Assembly (NCBI GenBank): GCA_021813835.1
Contig: JAKAJJ010000026.1
Span: 1 to 8,418, forward strand
Length of the DNA: 8,418 nucleotides
From: a bacterium
GTDB taxonomy: Bacteria; Patescibacteriota; Minisyncoccia; Phycocordibacterales; Phycocordibacteraceae
Reading direction: 5' to 3'
Shown: positions 1-5,916 of the stretch, piece by piece
How positions within the stretch are numbered: the first letter of the stretch is position 1
Layout: each line of letters starts with the position of its first letter
Made by a program: the position numbers and the translations under genes
The notes under the pieces: generated by a model
Told to the model about the DNA's origin: nothing
The model's input: only the letters and a program-made list of their open reading frames with translations
Database searches by the model: none

Positions 1-333
1 GACAAGCTCAAGAAGGGCCAGATCCGCATCATCGTCATCGCGACCGGCTTCCCCGAGAGCGCCTATGCGGCGGCGCATGCCGCCCCGGAGCGTTCGCTCT
101 TCGCGATGGCTCCCGAGCGGCGGGAGGAAGAGCGCGGGCGCATTTACCACGACGTTCTGAAGCGCGAGGAGAAAGAGGAGCGCAAGGAAGAGAAGAAGGC
201 CGAGTCGGCCGCCGAAAAGGAGGAGCCCGTCGTTACGGCCCTTCCGAAGAAGCGCGAGGACGCGCCGCCGGCGCCGGAAGACGACGAGGCCTGGGGCGCG
301 ATCCCGGCATTCCTGCGCCGCCATAAGAAGTAG
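1..333 (+). CDS. ftsZ: Cell division protein FtsZ, C-terminal part (5' end outside window)
   Basis: The open frame runs from base 1 to the TAG at 331-333 and gives the last 110 residues. It begins with DKLKKGQIRIIVIATGFPES, which matches the last strand of the FtsZ C-terminal (tubulin-like) domain, where the family has a conserved IATGF. A highly charged Glu/Lys/Arg-rich linker follows at visible residues 37-90. The end, DDEAWGAIPAFLRRHKK, matches the FtsZ C-terminal conserved peptide (IPAFLRR type) that binds FtsA, ZipA or SepF-like membrane tethers. FtsZ is the GTP-dependent tubulin homologue that forms the division ring. Its GTPase domain lies upstream of the window, so completeness cannot be judged. 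The identification rests on both the IATGF strand and the terminal peptide occurring in one frame. Confidence 0.92.
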   Translation, partial: DKLKKGQIRIIVIATGFPESAYAAAHAAPERSLFAMAPERREEERGRIYHDVLKREEKEERKEEKKAESAAEKEEPVVTALPKKREDAPPAPEDDEAWGAIPAFLRRHKK

Positions 334-351
334 GCCAATGGCCTACTTCTT
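325..351 (+). terminator. Intrinsic terminator overlapping the ftsZ stop codon
   Basis: There is a perfect 12-bp inverted repeat, AAGAAGTAGGCC (325-336) and GGCCTACTTCTT (340-351), with a 3-nt AAT loop and a TCTCCC tail. The left arm includes the last two codons and the stop codon of ftsZ, so the terminator is partly coding. The T-tract is poor (CTTCTTTCTC), but stem and position are convincing. Confidence 0.75.
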
Positions 352-564
352 TCTCCCGGCGCTCGTTCGGAAAAATAAATAGGAATTTCTTTTTCGCTCG
401 CTCGCTTGGTAGTAAGAAATGAGGAGATAGCGAAAACGCGGCGCCTTCGGCGCCGGTTTCGCTATCATCCACAGGGCTCGCGCTGCAGAAGGTGCCCTTC
501 TGCAAACGAATCGCGCCCTCCATTCCACAGGGCGCAAATTCAATAGCTCGGGTATACTGCCCGT
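334..564. other. Hairpin-rich intergenic region between ftsZ and the reductase gene
   Basis: I see no gene here. After an AT-rich stretch (about 365-425) come three inverted repeats in a row. The first, 426-466, has 10-bp outer arms (GATAGCGAAA/TTTCGCTATC) and an inner GGCGCC-TTC-GGCGCC. The second, 484-504, has 9-bp arms (TGCAGAAGG/CCTTCTGCA) and a 3-nt loop. The third, 513-535, has 7-bp arms (GCGCCCT/AGGGCGC). The 10-mer TCCACAGGGC occurs directly repeated at 468-477 and 524-533. The hairpins lack T-tracts, so they are not classic terminators; they could be a REP-like repeat or an mRNA-processing element. Confidence 0.6.
553..558 (+). promoter_or_regulatory. Candidate -10 hexamer of the reductase gene, leaderless arrangement
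   Basis: TATACT (553-558) ends six bases before the ATG at 565, so transcription would start at or next to the start codon. There is no Shine-Dalgarno sequence before the ATG. No good -35 was found at the expected distance. Confidence 0.55.
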
Positions 565-1488
565 ATGAAAGATCTCATCATCATCGGCGGCGGACCCGCC
601 GGCGTCGCCGGAGCCGTGTACGCGGCGCGCAAACAGCTCAAGACCGCGCTCATCGCGGCCGAGATCGGCGGACAGTCCGCTGTCTCCGACGGCATCGAGA
701 ACTGGATCGGCACGCCGAAAATCGCCGGGACCGAACTCGCGAAAAATTTCGAGGCGCACCTCGCGGCGGTGAAGGGTGGCGCTGTGGAACTCGCGGTTGG
801 CGAAGAGGTGGCGGCGCTCACGAAAGCCGACGGCGGATTCGCGGCGACGACGAAGGCGGGAAAGGCGTTCGCGGCGCGCGCGGTACTCGTCGCCTCCGGC
901 GCGCGGCGCCGCAAGCTCGACATCCCCGGCGCCGCGCAGTTCGAAAACAAGGGCGTCACCTACTGCGCCTCCTGCGACGGCCCCCTGTTCTCCGGAATGG
1001 ACGTCGCGGTCATCGGCGGCGGCAACGCCGGCTTCGAGACCGCGCTCCAGCTCCTCGCGTACGCGAAGTCCGTCACGCTCCTCCACCGGCATAAGGAATT
1101 CAAGGCGGACCCGGTCACCGTCGAGAAGGCGCGCGCGCATCCGCATATGCGGCTCCTCCCGAATTCCGAGCCCGCCGAAGTCGTGGGCGACCGGTTCGTC
1201 AGCGGCCTCCGCTACAAGGATCTCGGCTCCGGCGAGGTGAAGGAACTGCAGGTCGCGGGCGTGTTCGTCGAGGCGGGACTTATCCCGAACACGGATTTTG
1301 CCAAAGAACTCGTGGATCTCGATCCGGTCGGACGCATCGCCGTCAACCCGAAGAACCAGCGCGCGAGCGCCGAGGGCATCTGGGCGGCCGGCGATTGCAC
1401 CGACGAGCTCTATCATCAGAACAACATCGCCGCGGGCGACGGCGTGAAGGCGCTCGAGGACGTCTACCTCTGGCTTAAGACGCGGTGA
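565..1488 (+). CDS. Thioredoxin reductase-like FAD/NAD(P)H oxidoreductase
   Basis: 307 residues, the usual length for low-molecular-weight thioredoxin reductases (class II pyridine nucleotide-disulfide oxidoreductases). The FAD-binding GGGPAG is at residues 8-13 next to the N-terminus, then IGGQ at 34-37. The redox-active CxxC reads YCASCDGP (Cys134 and Cys137). The NAD(P)H-binding GGGNAG is at 151-156 and the C-terminal FAD motif AGDCTDE at 275-281. The family normally reduces thioredoxin or a related disulfide partner with NAD(P)H in the cytoplasm. The usual NADPH-phosphate-binding HRR..FRA region here reads HRHKEFKA (174-181), so the nucleotide preference and the exact partner (thioredoxin, AhpC-like or other) are uncertain. 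The gene is monocistronic, between the hairpin region and a strong terminator. The start was chosen because FAD-domain homology begins at residue 3 and a -10 hexamer lies just upstream. Confidence 0.9.
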   Translation: MKDLIIIGGGPAGVAGAVYAARKQLKTALIAAEIGGQSAVSDGIENWIGTPKIAGTELAKNFEAHLAAVKGGAVELAVGEEVAALTKADGGFAATTKAGKAFAARAVLVASGARRRKLDIPGAAQFENKGVTYCASCDGPLFSGMDVAVIGGGNAGFETALQLLAYAKSVTLLHRHKEFKADPVTVEKARAHPHMRLLPNSEPAEVVGDRFVSGLRYKDLGSGEVKELQVAGVFVEAGLIPNTDFAKELVDLDPVGRIAVNPKNQRASAEGIWAAGDCTDELYHQNNIAAGDGVKALEDVYLWLKTR

Positions 1489-1490
1489 GA

Positions 1491-1531
1491 ACAAACAATC
1501 CGCCCGCGCAGAGCGTGGGCGGATTGTTTGT
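1491..1531. terminator. Strong bidirectional intrinsic terminator
   Basis: Perfect 15-bp arms, ACAAACAATCCGCCC (1491-1505) and GGGCGGATTGTTTGT (1517-1531), extend by three more pairs (one G-T) to a 5-nt loop. The stem begins two bases after the reductase stop. On the other strand it begins 17 bases after the stop of the convergent micro-gene at 1549, so it can serve both. Confidence 0.88.
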
Positions 1532-1548
1532 GCGCGAGCGCGGGAAAC

Positions 1549-1677
1549 CTATGCAGCGGCTTCGCCTTCGGGCGTTGCCGCGGGCATGGCCTCCGGCATC
1601 GGCATCGCTACCGGCGTTGCTGCCGGTTCTGCCGCGGGTGCGGCCGGCGCGGCGCCGTTCATATCCTGTTCAGGCAT
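1549..1677 (-). CDS. Small Ala/Pro/Met-rich protein of unknown function (42 aa)
   Basis: I do not recognise this gene. From the ATG at 1677 it encodes 42 residues starting MPEQDMNGAAPAAPAAEPA and ending MPAATPEGEAAA, low-complexity with Ala, Pro, Met and Glu and no membrane segment or domain. It is disordered-looking and acidic. Evidence that it may be real: the stop at 1549 lies 17 bases before a strong terminator that also works on this strand, and the promoter-like elements at 1771-1800 point toward it. The frame stays open upstream to 1971, but that extension overlaps the divergent glycosyltransferase start and looks unlike protein, so the short start is preferred. There is no clear Shine-Dalgarno sequence. 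It could also be a chance frame in GC-rich DNA. Confidence 0.45.
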   Translation of the reverse strand: MPEQDMNGAAPAAPAAEPAATPVAMPMPEAMPAATPEGEAAA

Positions 1678-1718
1678 GATGGTCGGACGGTATGGTTTCG
1701 TTCCTTCGCGGAGCGCGG

Positions 1719-1747
1719 AAAAACAAAAGCCATCCAAATTGGCTGGC
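1719..1747 (-). terminator. Intrinsic terminator or attenuator on the minus strand
   Basis: Read on the minus strand, GCCAGCC (1747-1741), loop AATTT, GGATGGC (1735-1729) gives a 7-position stem with one G/A mismatch, followed at once by TTTTGTTTTT (1728-1719). This is the classic stem plus U-tract form. No minus-strand gene ends upstream of it; a minus promoter lies about 25 bases upstream and the micro-gene ATG about 42 bases downstream. Confidence 0.65.
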
Positions 1748-1770
1748 AATAGGTTTCGACCTGTACGCGC

Positions 1771-1800
1771 ATCATAGCACGGGCAGATGTAGACCGACAA
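1771..1800 (-). promoter_or_regulatory. Sigma70-like extended -10 promoter, minus strand
   Basis: On the minus strand, TTGTCG (1800-1795), an 18-bp spacer and TATGAT (1776-1771), with TGC directly before the -10 (extended -10). The predicted start is near 1764. The transcript would meet the terminator at 1747-1719 before reaching the micro-gene. Confidence 0.55.
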
Positions 1801-1818
1801 CCCGTTCCGCGCTACCAT
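1790..1818 (+). promoter_or_regulatory. Candidate promoter of the family 2 glycosyltransferase
   Basis: TAGACC (1790-1795, 4 of 6 to TTGACA), a 17-bp spacer and TACCAT (1813-1818). The ATG follows ten bases later without a Shine-Dalgarno sequence, so the transcript would have almost no leader. It overlaps the -35 of the divergent minus promoter, so the two could interfere. Confidence 0.4.
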
Positions 1819-1828
1819 TTGGCGGTAT

Positions 1829-2560
1829 ATGCCTCCGGTGCTCTCCATCATCATCCCGACTCTGCGGGAAGGAGGTTTTCTGGAACGCACGCTCAAAAAC
1901 TTCGAAGGGCTCGGCATGCCGCACGAGATCATCGTGAGCGACGGCGGGAGCACCGACGAGACGCTCGCCATCGCCCGCCGCTACGCGGATCGCATCGTCG
2001 TGTGGGACAAACCGCGGCGGCAGACCTTCGGCGAAGCGAAGAACGCGGGCGCCGCGCTCGCGACCGGCGCATTCCTCGTTTTCATCGACGCCGACGTCAT
2101 CATTCCGAAACCGCAGGCGTTCTTCACGGAGATGCTTGCGGCGTTCCGCGCGCACCCGGAGCGCGTCGCGATGACCGTGCCGCTCAAGCCCTGGCCGGAA
2201 AACCATTCGCTCATTGACGCGATTTTTTGCGAGCCTCTGAATTGGTTCTACATCATCGCGAACAACATCTTCCATTCCGGTAATTCGTCCGGTGAGTTCC
2301 AGATGGTGCGCGCCGATGCATTCCGGCGCCAGAAAGGATTTAAGGAATTCCTCGCCGCAGGAGAAGACAATGAGCTCTTTCGCGAGCTCGCGACGCACGA
2401 AGGCCGTACGATATCCTACCCAAAACTTTACGTTCGCCACTCGCTCCGGCGCATCCACGAATTCGGCTGGCTGGAGACGTACTTCGTCTGGATAAAGAAC
2501 GGGCTCTCGGTGATGCTCCGCGGCCGGGCCGCCTACAAAGAATGGAAGGTCATCCGGTGA
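1829..2560 (+). CDS. Family 2 glycosyltransferase (GT-A fold)
   Basis: 243 residues. The N-terminus LSIIIPTLREGGFLERTL (5-22) is the typical GT2 opening, followed by the nucleotide-binding IIVSDGGSTDET (34-45) and the metal-binding DxD as FIDADV (DAD at 87-89). The segment EFQMVRADAFRRQKGF (156-171) and GED (178-180) correspond to the acceptor-side loop and the likely catalytic acidic pair of this family. It should transfer a sugar from a nucleotide- or lipid-linked donor to an envelope glycan or lipid; donor and acceptor cannot be told from sequence. No confident membrane anchor is seen, although 138-146 is hydrophobic, so it is probably peripheral at the inner membrane face. It is convergent with the GT4 gene across a 47-bp AT-rich gap that has no strong terminator. 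The ATG was chosen because strand 1 begins at residue 5. Confidence 0.87.
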   Translation: MPPVLSIIIPTLREGGFLERTLKNFEGLGMPHEIIVSDGGSTDETLAIARRYADRIVVWDKPRRQTFGEAKNAGAALATGAFLVFIDADVIIPKPQAFFTEMLAAFRAHPERVAMTVPLKPWPENHSLIDAIFCEPLNWFYIIANNIFHSGNSSGEFQMVRADAFRRQKGFKEFLAAGEDNELFRELATHEGRTISYPKLYVRHSLRRIHEFGWLETYFVWIKNGLSVMLRGRAAYKEWKVIR

Positions 2561-2607
2561 ATTGACTTATAAAAATTCAAATAGTTTTATTATTTTCGGC
2601 GGGTTTT

Positions 2608-3618
2608 CTAATGCAAAATCGGAGCGAGGGTGCGCAAGAAAGCGTCCACCGAATGCTCCCAGGAATACCGGAGCGCCGTGGCACGGCAGTCCGCGGGAGA
2701 AAGCTCCAGGCATTTTAGGGCGTCATTTTTCAGGTCTTTTCCCAGGTAGCCGTCCTTCCCGGGCGTGATGATGTCCTTCGGCCCCATCACGTCGTGGGCC
2801 GCGACCGGGATGCCGCAGGAGAGCGCCTCCACGACGACGAGGCCGAACGTCTCCGTGCGCGACGGGAAAACGAGCACGTCGCAGAGGGAAAGCCAGTCGA
2901 CGAGCTCTTTTCCGTGTTTGTAGCCGATGAATTTGTTTTTTCTCCCGTACTTTCTTTCCAATTTATCCCGCAGGGGGCCGTCCCCGATGACGAGCTTCGT
3001 GCCCGGAAGGTCGAGCCGCAGGAACTCTTCCGGGCTTTTTTCCGGCGCGAGGCGGCTGAAGTAGACGAAGACCGGCTTCGACAGGGGCGGGAGCGGCGGA
3101 GCCGGATTGCGGGCGAAATGCTCCACGTCGACGCCGAGCGGCACGACGGCGATATTCGTGAATCCCGTCGATTCCAGCTCCCGCTTCAGGGTCTCCGTAG
3201 ACACCATCGTACGGGCGGCGGCGCCGTGGAACCAGCGCAGGTAGGCGTGGACGGGACGCAGGAGCCCGCGCAAGCGGGCGTCGACGTACAGCTGGAAGTG
3301 GCTGTGGTACCACGTCGTGAACGGTATGCCGCGCGCGCGGCACGCCGCGCGCGCGGCCAAGCCGAGAGGGCCCTCGGTCATGAGGTGGACCGCGTCCGGC
3401 CGGAACTCGTCGAGCGCGCGGGCGAGGCGGCGGCGCGGGAAAAGCGCGAGGCGTATCTCCGGATAGAACGGCATCGGCACCGTCATAAACTGTCCGGGCT
3501 CGATGACGGACACTTCGTGTCCGCGCTTCTTGAGAATGTCCAGATGCGCCTCGAGCACGCGCACCACGCCGTTTACCTGCGGCCTCCACGCGTCCGTCAC
3601 GAACAGGATTTTCTTCAT
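2608..3618 (-). CDS. Family 4 glycosyltransferase (GT-B fold), MgtA/SqdX-like
   Basis: 336 residues. The start MKKILFVTDAWRPQVNGVV is characteristic of GT4 enzymes related to GDP-mannose-dependent alpha-mannosyltransferases and sulfoquinovosyl/glucosyl-diacylglycerol synthases. The N-terminal acceptor domain includes TWYHSHF (102-108). A linker leads to the C-terminal donor domain with VFVYFSRLAPEKSPEEFL (183-200) and VIGDGP (210-215). The E-x7-E signature is E256 and E264 in the segment TETFGLVVVEALSCGIPVAA. A likely role is adding a sugar to a lipid or lipid-linked glycan at the cytoplasmic membrane face; the specific sugar is unknown. It starts seven bases after the dedA stop, with a GAAGGG ribosome-binding sequence (within AGAAGGGAT) close before the ATG, so the two form an operon. 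Confidence 0.88.
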   Translation of the reverse strand: MKKILFVTDAWRPQVNGVVRVLEAHLDILKKRGHEVSVIEPGQFMTVPMPFYPEIRLALFPRRRLARALDEFRPDAVHLMTEGPLGLAARAACRARGIPFTTWYHSHFQLYVDARLRGLLRPVHAYLRWFHGAAARTMVSTETLKRELESTGFTNIAVVPLGVDVEHFARNPAPPLPPLSKPVFVYFSRLAPEKSPEEFLRLDLPGTKLVIGDGPLRDKLERKYGRKNKFIGYKHGKELVDWLSLCDVLVFPSRTETFGLVVVEALSCGIPVAAHDVMGPKDIITPGKDGYLGKDLKNDALKCLELSPADCRATALRYSWEHSVDAFLRTLAPILH

Positions 3619-3625
3619 ATCCCTT

Positions 3626-4255
3626 CTACGCGCCGGGCGCGCGGGTGTTCCCTTCCGCTTCGCGGTCGGCTTTGAGGAACTTCTCGCGCATATACCAGCT
3701 CAAGAGGTAGTACGCCGTGATGACGACGGCGACGAAGGCGATCAGATAGCCCGCGTTGTCGAGGATGCGCGTGATGCTCCCCCCGAGCGTCGCGCCGAAG
3801 AAGTAGCCGAGGAGGAGCAGGGTGCCGTACTGCAGGACGGCGACGAGCGCGCCGTAGGAAAAGAAGACGCGCAGCGGCATCTTCACCGTCCCGGCGACGA
3901 CGATGAACGCCGAGGCGATGCCGTACGCGAGCTTGCCGATGAACATCGTCATACCGGGGCGCCGCGCCCAGAGGAGCCGCACGTTCTCGAGATGGTCTTC
4001 CGTAATGCCGATCTTCCTCATCATCCGCGCCGCGAACGCCGTCCGCCCGCCGAAGTAGCCGAGGGCGTAATAGAGCCCGTCGAGGCCGACGTCGCGGATG
4101 AAAAAGAGCGCCGCGAGAGCGTACATATTGAAATAGCCGAACGAAGCGAGCGTGCCCGCGACGAACGCGACGACCGGCCCCTCGATAAGCGAGAGCGGGA
4201 CGAGTATCCAGTAGCGGTACAGGAGCACGAGGTGCGTGATGGAGTCGATCGACAT
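3626..4255 (-). CDS. DedA/VTT-family integral membrane protein
   Basis: 209 residues, mostly hydrophobic, consistent with the VTT (SNARE-associated, DedA) domain. Visible marks are the re-entrant region with the conserved acidic residue in LSLIEGPVVAFVAGTLASFG (Glu25), then DVGLDGLYYALGYFGGR (55-71, corresponding to the family G-D..Y..G motif) and PGMTMFIGKLAYGIASAF (100-117, corresponding to the family's basic motif). Two further membrane segments (about 132-155 and 168-187) precede a charged tail. DedA proteins are linked to lipid scrambling and undecaprenyl-phosphate recycling; a role in returning the lipid carrier used by the neighbouring glycosyltransferases is an inference from context. 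It is first in a two-gene operon with the GT4 gene and divergent from the GH18 gene. The basic motif keeps Lys108 where many members have Arg. Confidence 0.85.
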   Translation of the reverse strand: MSIDSITHLVLLYRYWILVPLSLIEGPVVAFVAGTLASFGYFNMYALAALFFIRDVGLDGLYYALGYFGGRTAFAARMMRKIGITEDHLENVRLLWARRPGMTMFIGKLAYGIASAFIVVAGTVKMPLRVFFSYGALVAVLQYGTLLLLGYFFGATLGGSITRILDNAGYLIAFVAVVITAYYLLSWYMREKFLKADREAEGNTRAPGA

Positions 4256-4265
4256 CGTTTTCGTG

Positions 4266-4317
4266 AGTATACTACACGGCCCGCCCGCTCCGCCGGGCCG
4301 CGGAGGAGTGCTACGAT
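4266..4317. promoter_or_regulatory. Divergent promoters of dedA (minus) and the GH18 gene (plus)
   Basis: Minus strand: TATACT at 4271-4266, ten bases before the dedA ATG. Plus strand: extended -10 TGCTACGAT at 4309-4317, nine bases before the GH18 ATG; GGGAGGA follows it but sits too close to the ATG for a normal Shine-Dalgarno sequence. Between them is a perfect 7-bp inverted repeat, CGGCCCG (4277-4283) and CGGGCCG (4294-4300), which could be an operator or just GC-rich sequence. Confidence 0.45.
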
Positions 4318-4326
4318 GGGAGGATA

Positions 4327-5460
4327 ATGAACCGCGTTCTGTTCTGCAGCGCCCTCGTCCTGCTTTTCGTCTCCGGCCTCGCCGCCGATGCGCCCGTCGC
4401 GGCGGCGAAAGCGCCGCCGTTCGAGGTTTCCGGCTGGATTCCCTACTGGCGGGAAGCGACGGGTACGGTCGATGTCCTGTCGCACCTGCAGGATTTCACG
4501 GCGGTAATGCCGTTCGGCTACATCGTGCAGAACGACGGTTCGCTCTACGACGCGTTCGGTATGAACGCCACTTCCTCCGCCTCGTCCGCGAACCTGCTCC
4601 GCGCCGTCACGCGGGCCGAAAAGGTGCGGCTCGTCCCCACGGTGATGTGGAGCAACGGCGCGGCCGTCGGGCGCACCCTGAAGAACGGCCCCGAGCGCCG
4701 AGCGCTCGAACGGCGCATCGCCGACCTCGCGAAAGCGCGCGGCTTCGACGGCATCGACATCGACTTCGAGAACAAGTCGGCCGCGACCCGCCTGTATTTC
4801 TCGCTCTTCCTCGAGGGGCTCTACGCGCGTATGGGCGACGAGTTCGTGTACTGCTCCATCGAGCCGCGCACGCCGCCCAGTTCGGTCTTCGCCGTTCTGC
4901 CGAAAAAACTCGAATACGCGAACGACTATGCGGCCATAAACAGATACTGCGACCGCGTGCAGATTATGGCGTACGACCAGGGCACCATCGACCTGACGCT
5001 CGACGCCGCGGCGAGTTCGACGCCCTACGTCCCCGTCGCCGACCCGCGGTGGGTGGAGAAAGTGGTGAATCTGGCCGCCCGGTATATTTCGAAAAAGAAG
5101 CTCATCATCGGCATCCCGACGTACGGCTACGAATACAACCTCATTCCGCTCGCGCAGGGATTCCGCTACGACCTCGACTGGGCGTTCGATCCCGACTACG
5201 CGACAGAGCTTGCGGGATCGCTCGGCATCATGCCGCGGCGCAACGCGGCCGGCGAGTTGAGCTTCACCTACGGAGGCGCGACGGAGCAGCTTGCGAGCGC
5301 CACTCCCGATCCGCTCCACATCGTCTGGTGGAGCGATGCGGTCGCCGTCCGGAACAAGATACACCTCGCGCAAAAGCTCGGCGTTCGCGGCGTGGCGATT
5401 TTCAAGATCGACGGCGGCGAAGACCCGGGGCTGTGGAACGTCCTTCCGGGGGTGAAATAA
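4327..5460 (+). CDS. Secreted GH18-family glycosidase, YaaH/SleL-like
   Basis: 377 residues. An N-terminal signal sequence (basic N-terminus, hydrophobic core about 4-20, AADAPVAAA region as likely cleavage zone) implies export. The GH18 TIM barrel follows: VSGWIPYW (34-41), the strand-4 active-site motif DGIDIDFE (141-148) with all acidic residues present and Glu148 as the proton donor, MAYDQ (214-218), GIPTYGYEY (262-270) and the strand-8 Trp region IVWWSDA (332-338). The layout resembles the catalytic domain of spore-cortex and peptidoglycan N-acetylglucosaminidases (SleL/YaaH/YdhD type) more than large chitinases, and there is no LysM or chitin-binding module. Peptidoglycan or a GlcNAc-containing surface polymer is the likely substrate (inference). 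Transcription starts from the divergent region shared with dedA. The stop is TAA at 5458-5460; I see no convincing terminator just after it. Confidence 0.9.
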   Translation: MNRVLFCSALVLLFVSGLAADAPVAAAKAPPFEVSGWIPYWREATGTVDVLSHLQDFTAVMPFGYIVQNDGSLYDAFGMNATSSASSANLLRAVTRAEKVRLVPTVMWSNGAAVGRTLKNGPERRALERRIADLAKARGFDGIDIDFENKSAATRLYFSLFLEGLYARMGDEFVYCSIEPRTPPSSVFAVLPKKLEYANDYAAINRYCDRVQIMAYDQGTIDLTLDAAASSTPYVPVADPRWVEKVVNLAARYISKKKLIIGIPTYGYEYNLIPLAQGFRYDLDWAFDPDYATELAGSLGIMPRRNAAGELSFTYGGATEQLASATPDPLHIVWWSDAVAVRNKIHLAQKLGVRGVAIFKIDGGEDPGLWNVLPGVK

Positions 5461-5564
5461 TGCCGTTGGCGCCACCCTTCTCCGTACATTCGAAATCTCA
5501 TTCTGCGGTGTCTGTTTGAAAATATCCGAACGGAACTACAAACCGAAACAAGCAAAACTCGGCC
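5461..5564. other. Intergenic stretch after the GH18 gene without recognised features
   Basis: The base composition becomes more AT-rich than the genes to the left. I see no gene, no good hairpin and no terminator here. AATATCCGAA (5521-5530) resembles one half of the palindrome at 8186-8206, but a single half-site can be chance. Confidence 0.4.
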
Positions 5565-5671
5565 CCGTAATCACGAGTTGGGTATAGCGCCTCGGGTCGC
5601 CTTTTGATTACGGAGCAAGGGGCTTCAATGTGAATACTTTGTTGCCCCTTGTGGAGTTTTCAAAAGGCGAC
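5565..5671. other. Non-coding region with two mutually exclusive long-range helices
   Basis: Helix 1 pairs CCGTAATCA (5565-5573) with TGATTACGG (5605-5613), with CGAG (5574-5577) and CTCG (5591-5594) inside. Helix 2 pairs GTCGCCTTTTGA (5596-5607) with TCAAAAGGCGAC (5660-5671), all 12 bp perfect, enclosing CAAGGGGC (5616-5623) with GCCCCTTG (5644-5651) and a 20-nt loop. The two use the same bases 5605-5607, so full formation of one excludes the other. GGTATAGC at 5581 is a possible -10. No protein is evident. It may be an RNA element or a recombination/repeat end; I cannot assign it to a known family. Confidence 0.5.
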
Positions 5672-5890
5672 GCAAACCAAAAATTTCCTTTCCTTCATTC
5701 CCCGCCTTGCGGCGGAGGGGTGGGGGGAGGAGCCGAGCAAAGAAAATGCAAGGAAATTTTTGGGTTTGCCCGCGCGAGTCCGCGAGCGCGGTCGAGACGC
5801 AGTCAGCGGAATCGGGGCGTACGCTTCGGGTTCAAGCCACCACACGCTCCGCGCGTGCGAAGTGGGTTCGAGCAAAGTCTAATATCTCAC
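5670..5890 (-). repeat. Structured repeat B, left copy
   Basis: This is an inverted, about 85% identical (by eye) copy of 7939-8158. The stretch from about 5711 to 5791 is nearly identical with one indel. Read on the minus strand it has, in order, a -10-like ATATTAGACT, GC-rich short hairpins, and a long terminal stem (5769-5750 with 5690-5672; 19 pairs and one bulged base). That stem encloses a C-rich single-stranded tract and a hairpin CCGCC-GCAA-GGCGG (5715-5702). Conserved structure with a changed loop favours a structured RNA or mobile structured repeat. It does not look protein-coding: frames on both strands are short and not preserved. Confidence 0.7.
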
Positions 5891-5916
5891 CGCAGATAGA
5901 CAAAACCGAACCCTAA

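Noticed and set aside
343..1494. 383-residue open frame on the minus strand
   Set aside because: It is antisense to the reductase gene, which has all its FAD, CxxC and NAD(P)H motifs; the minus frame is Arg/Glu-rich antisense of GC-rich codons and has no domain.
2561..2607. Bidirectional terminator between the convergent glycosyltransferases
   Set aside because: Only a weak 6-bp ATAAAA/TTTTAT repeat in AT-rich DNA; not enough to call.
4021..5475. 484-residue open frame on the minus strand across dedA and the GH18 gene
   Set aside because: Both strands cannot be coding here; DedA and GH18 motifs on the other frames are decisive, and the frame crosses their divergent promoter.
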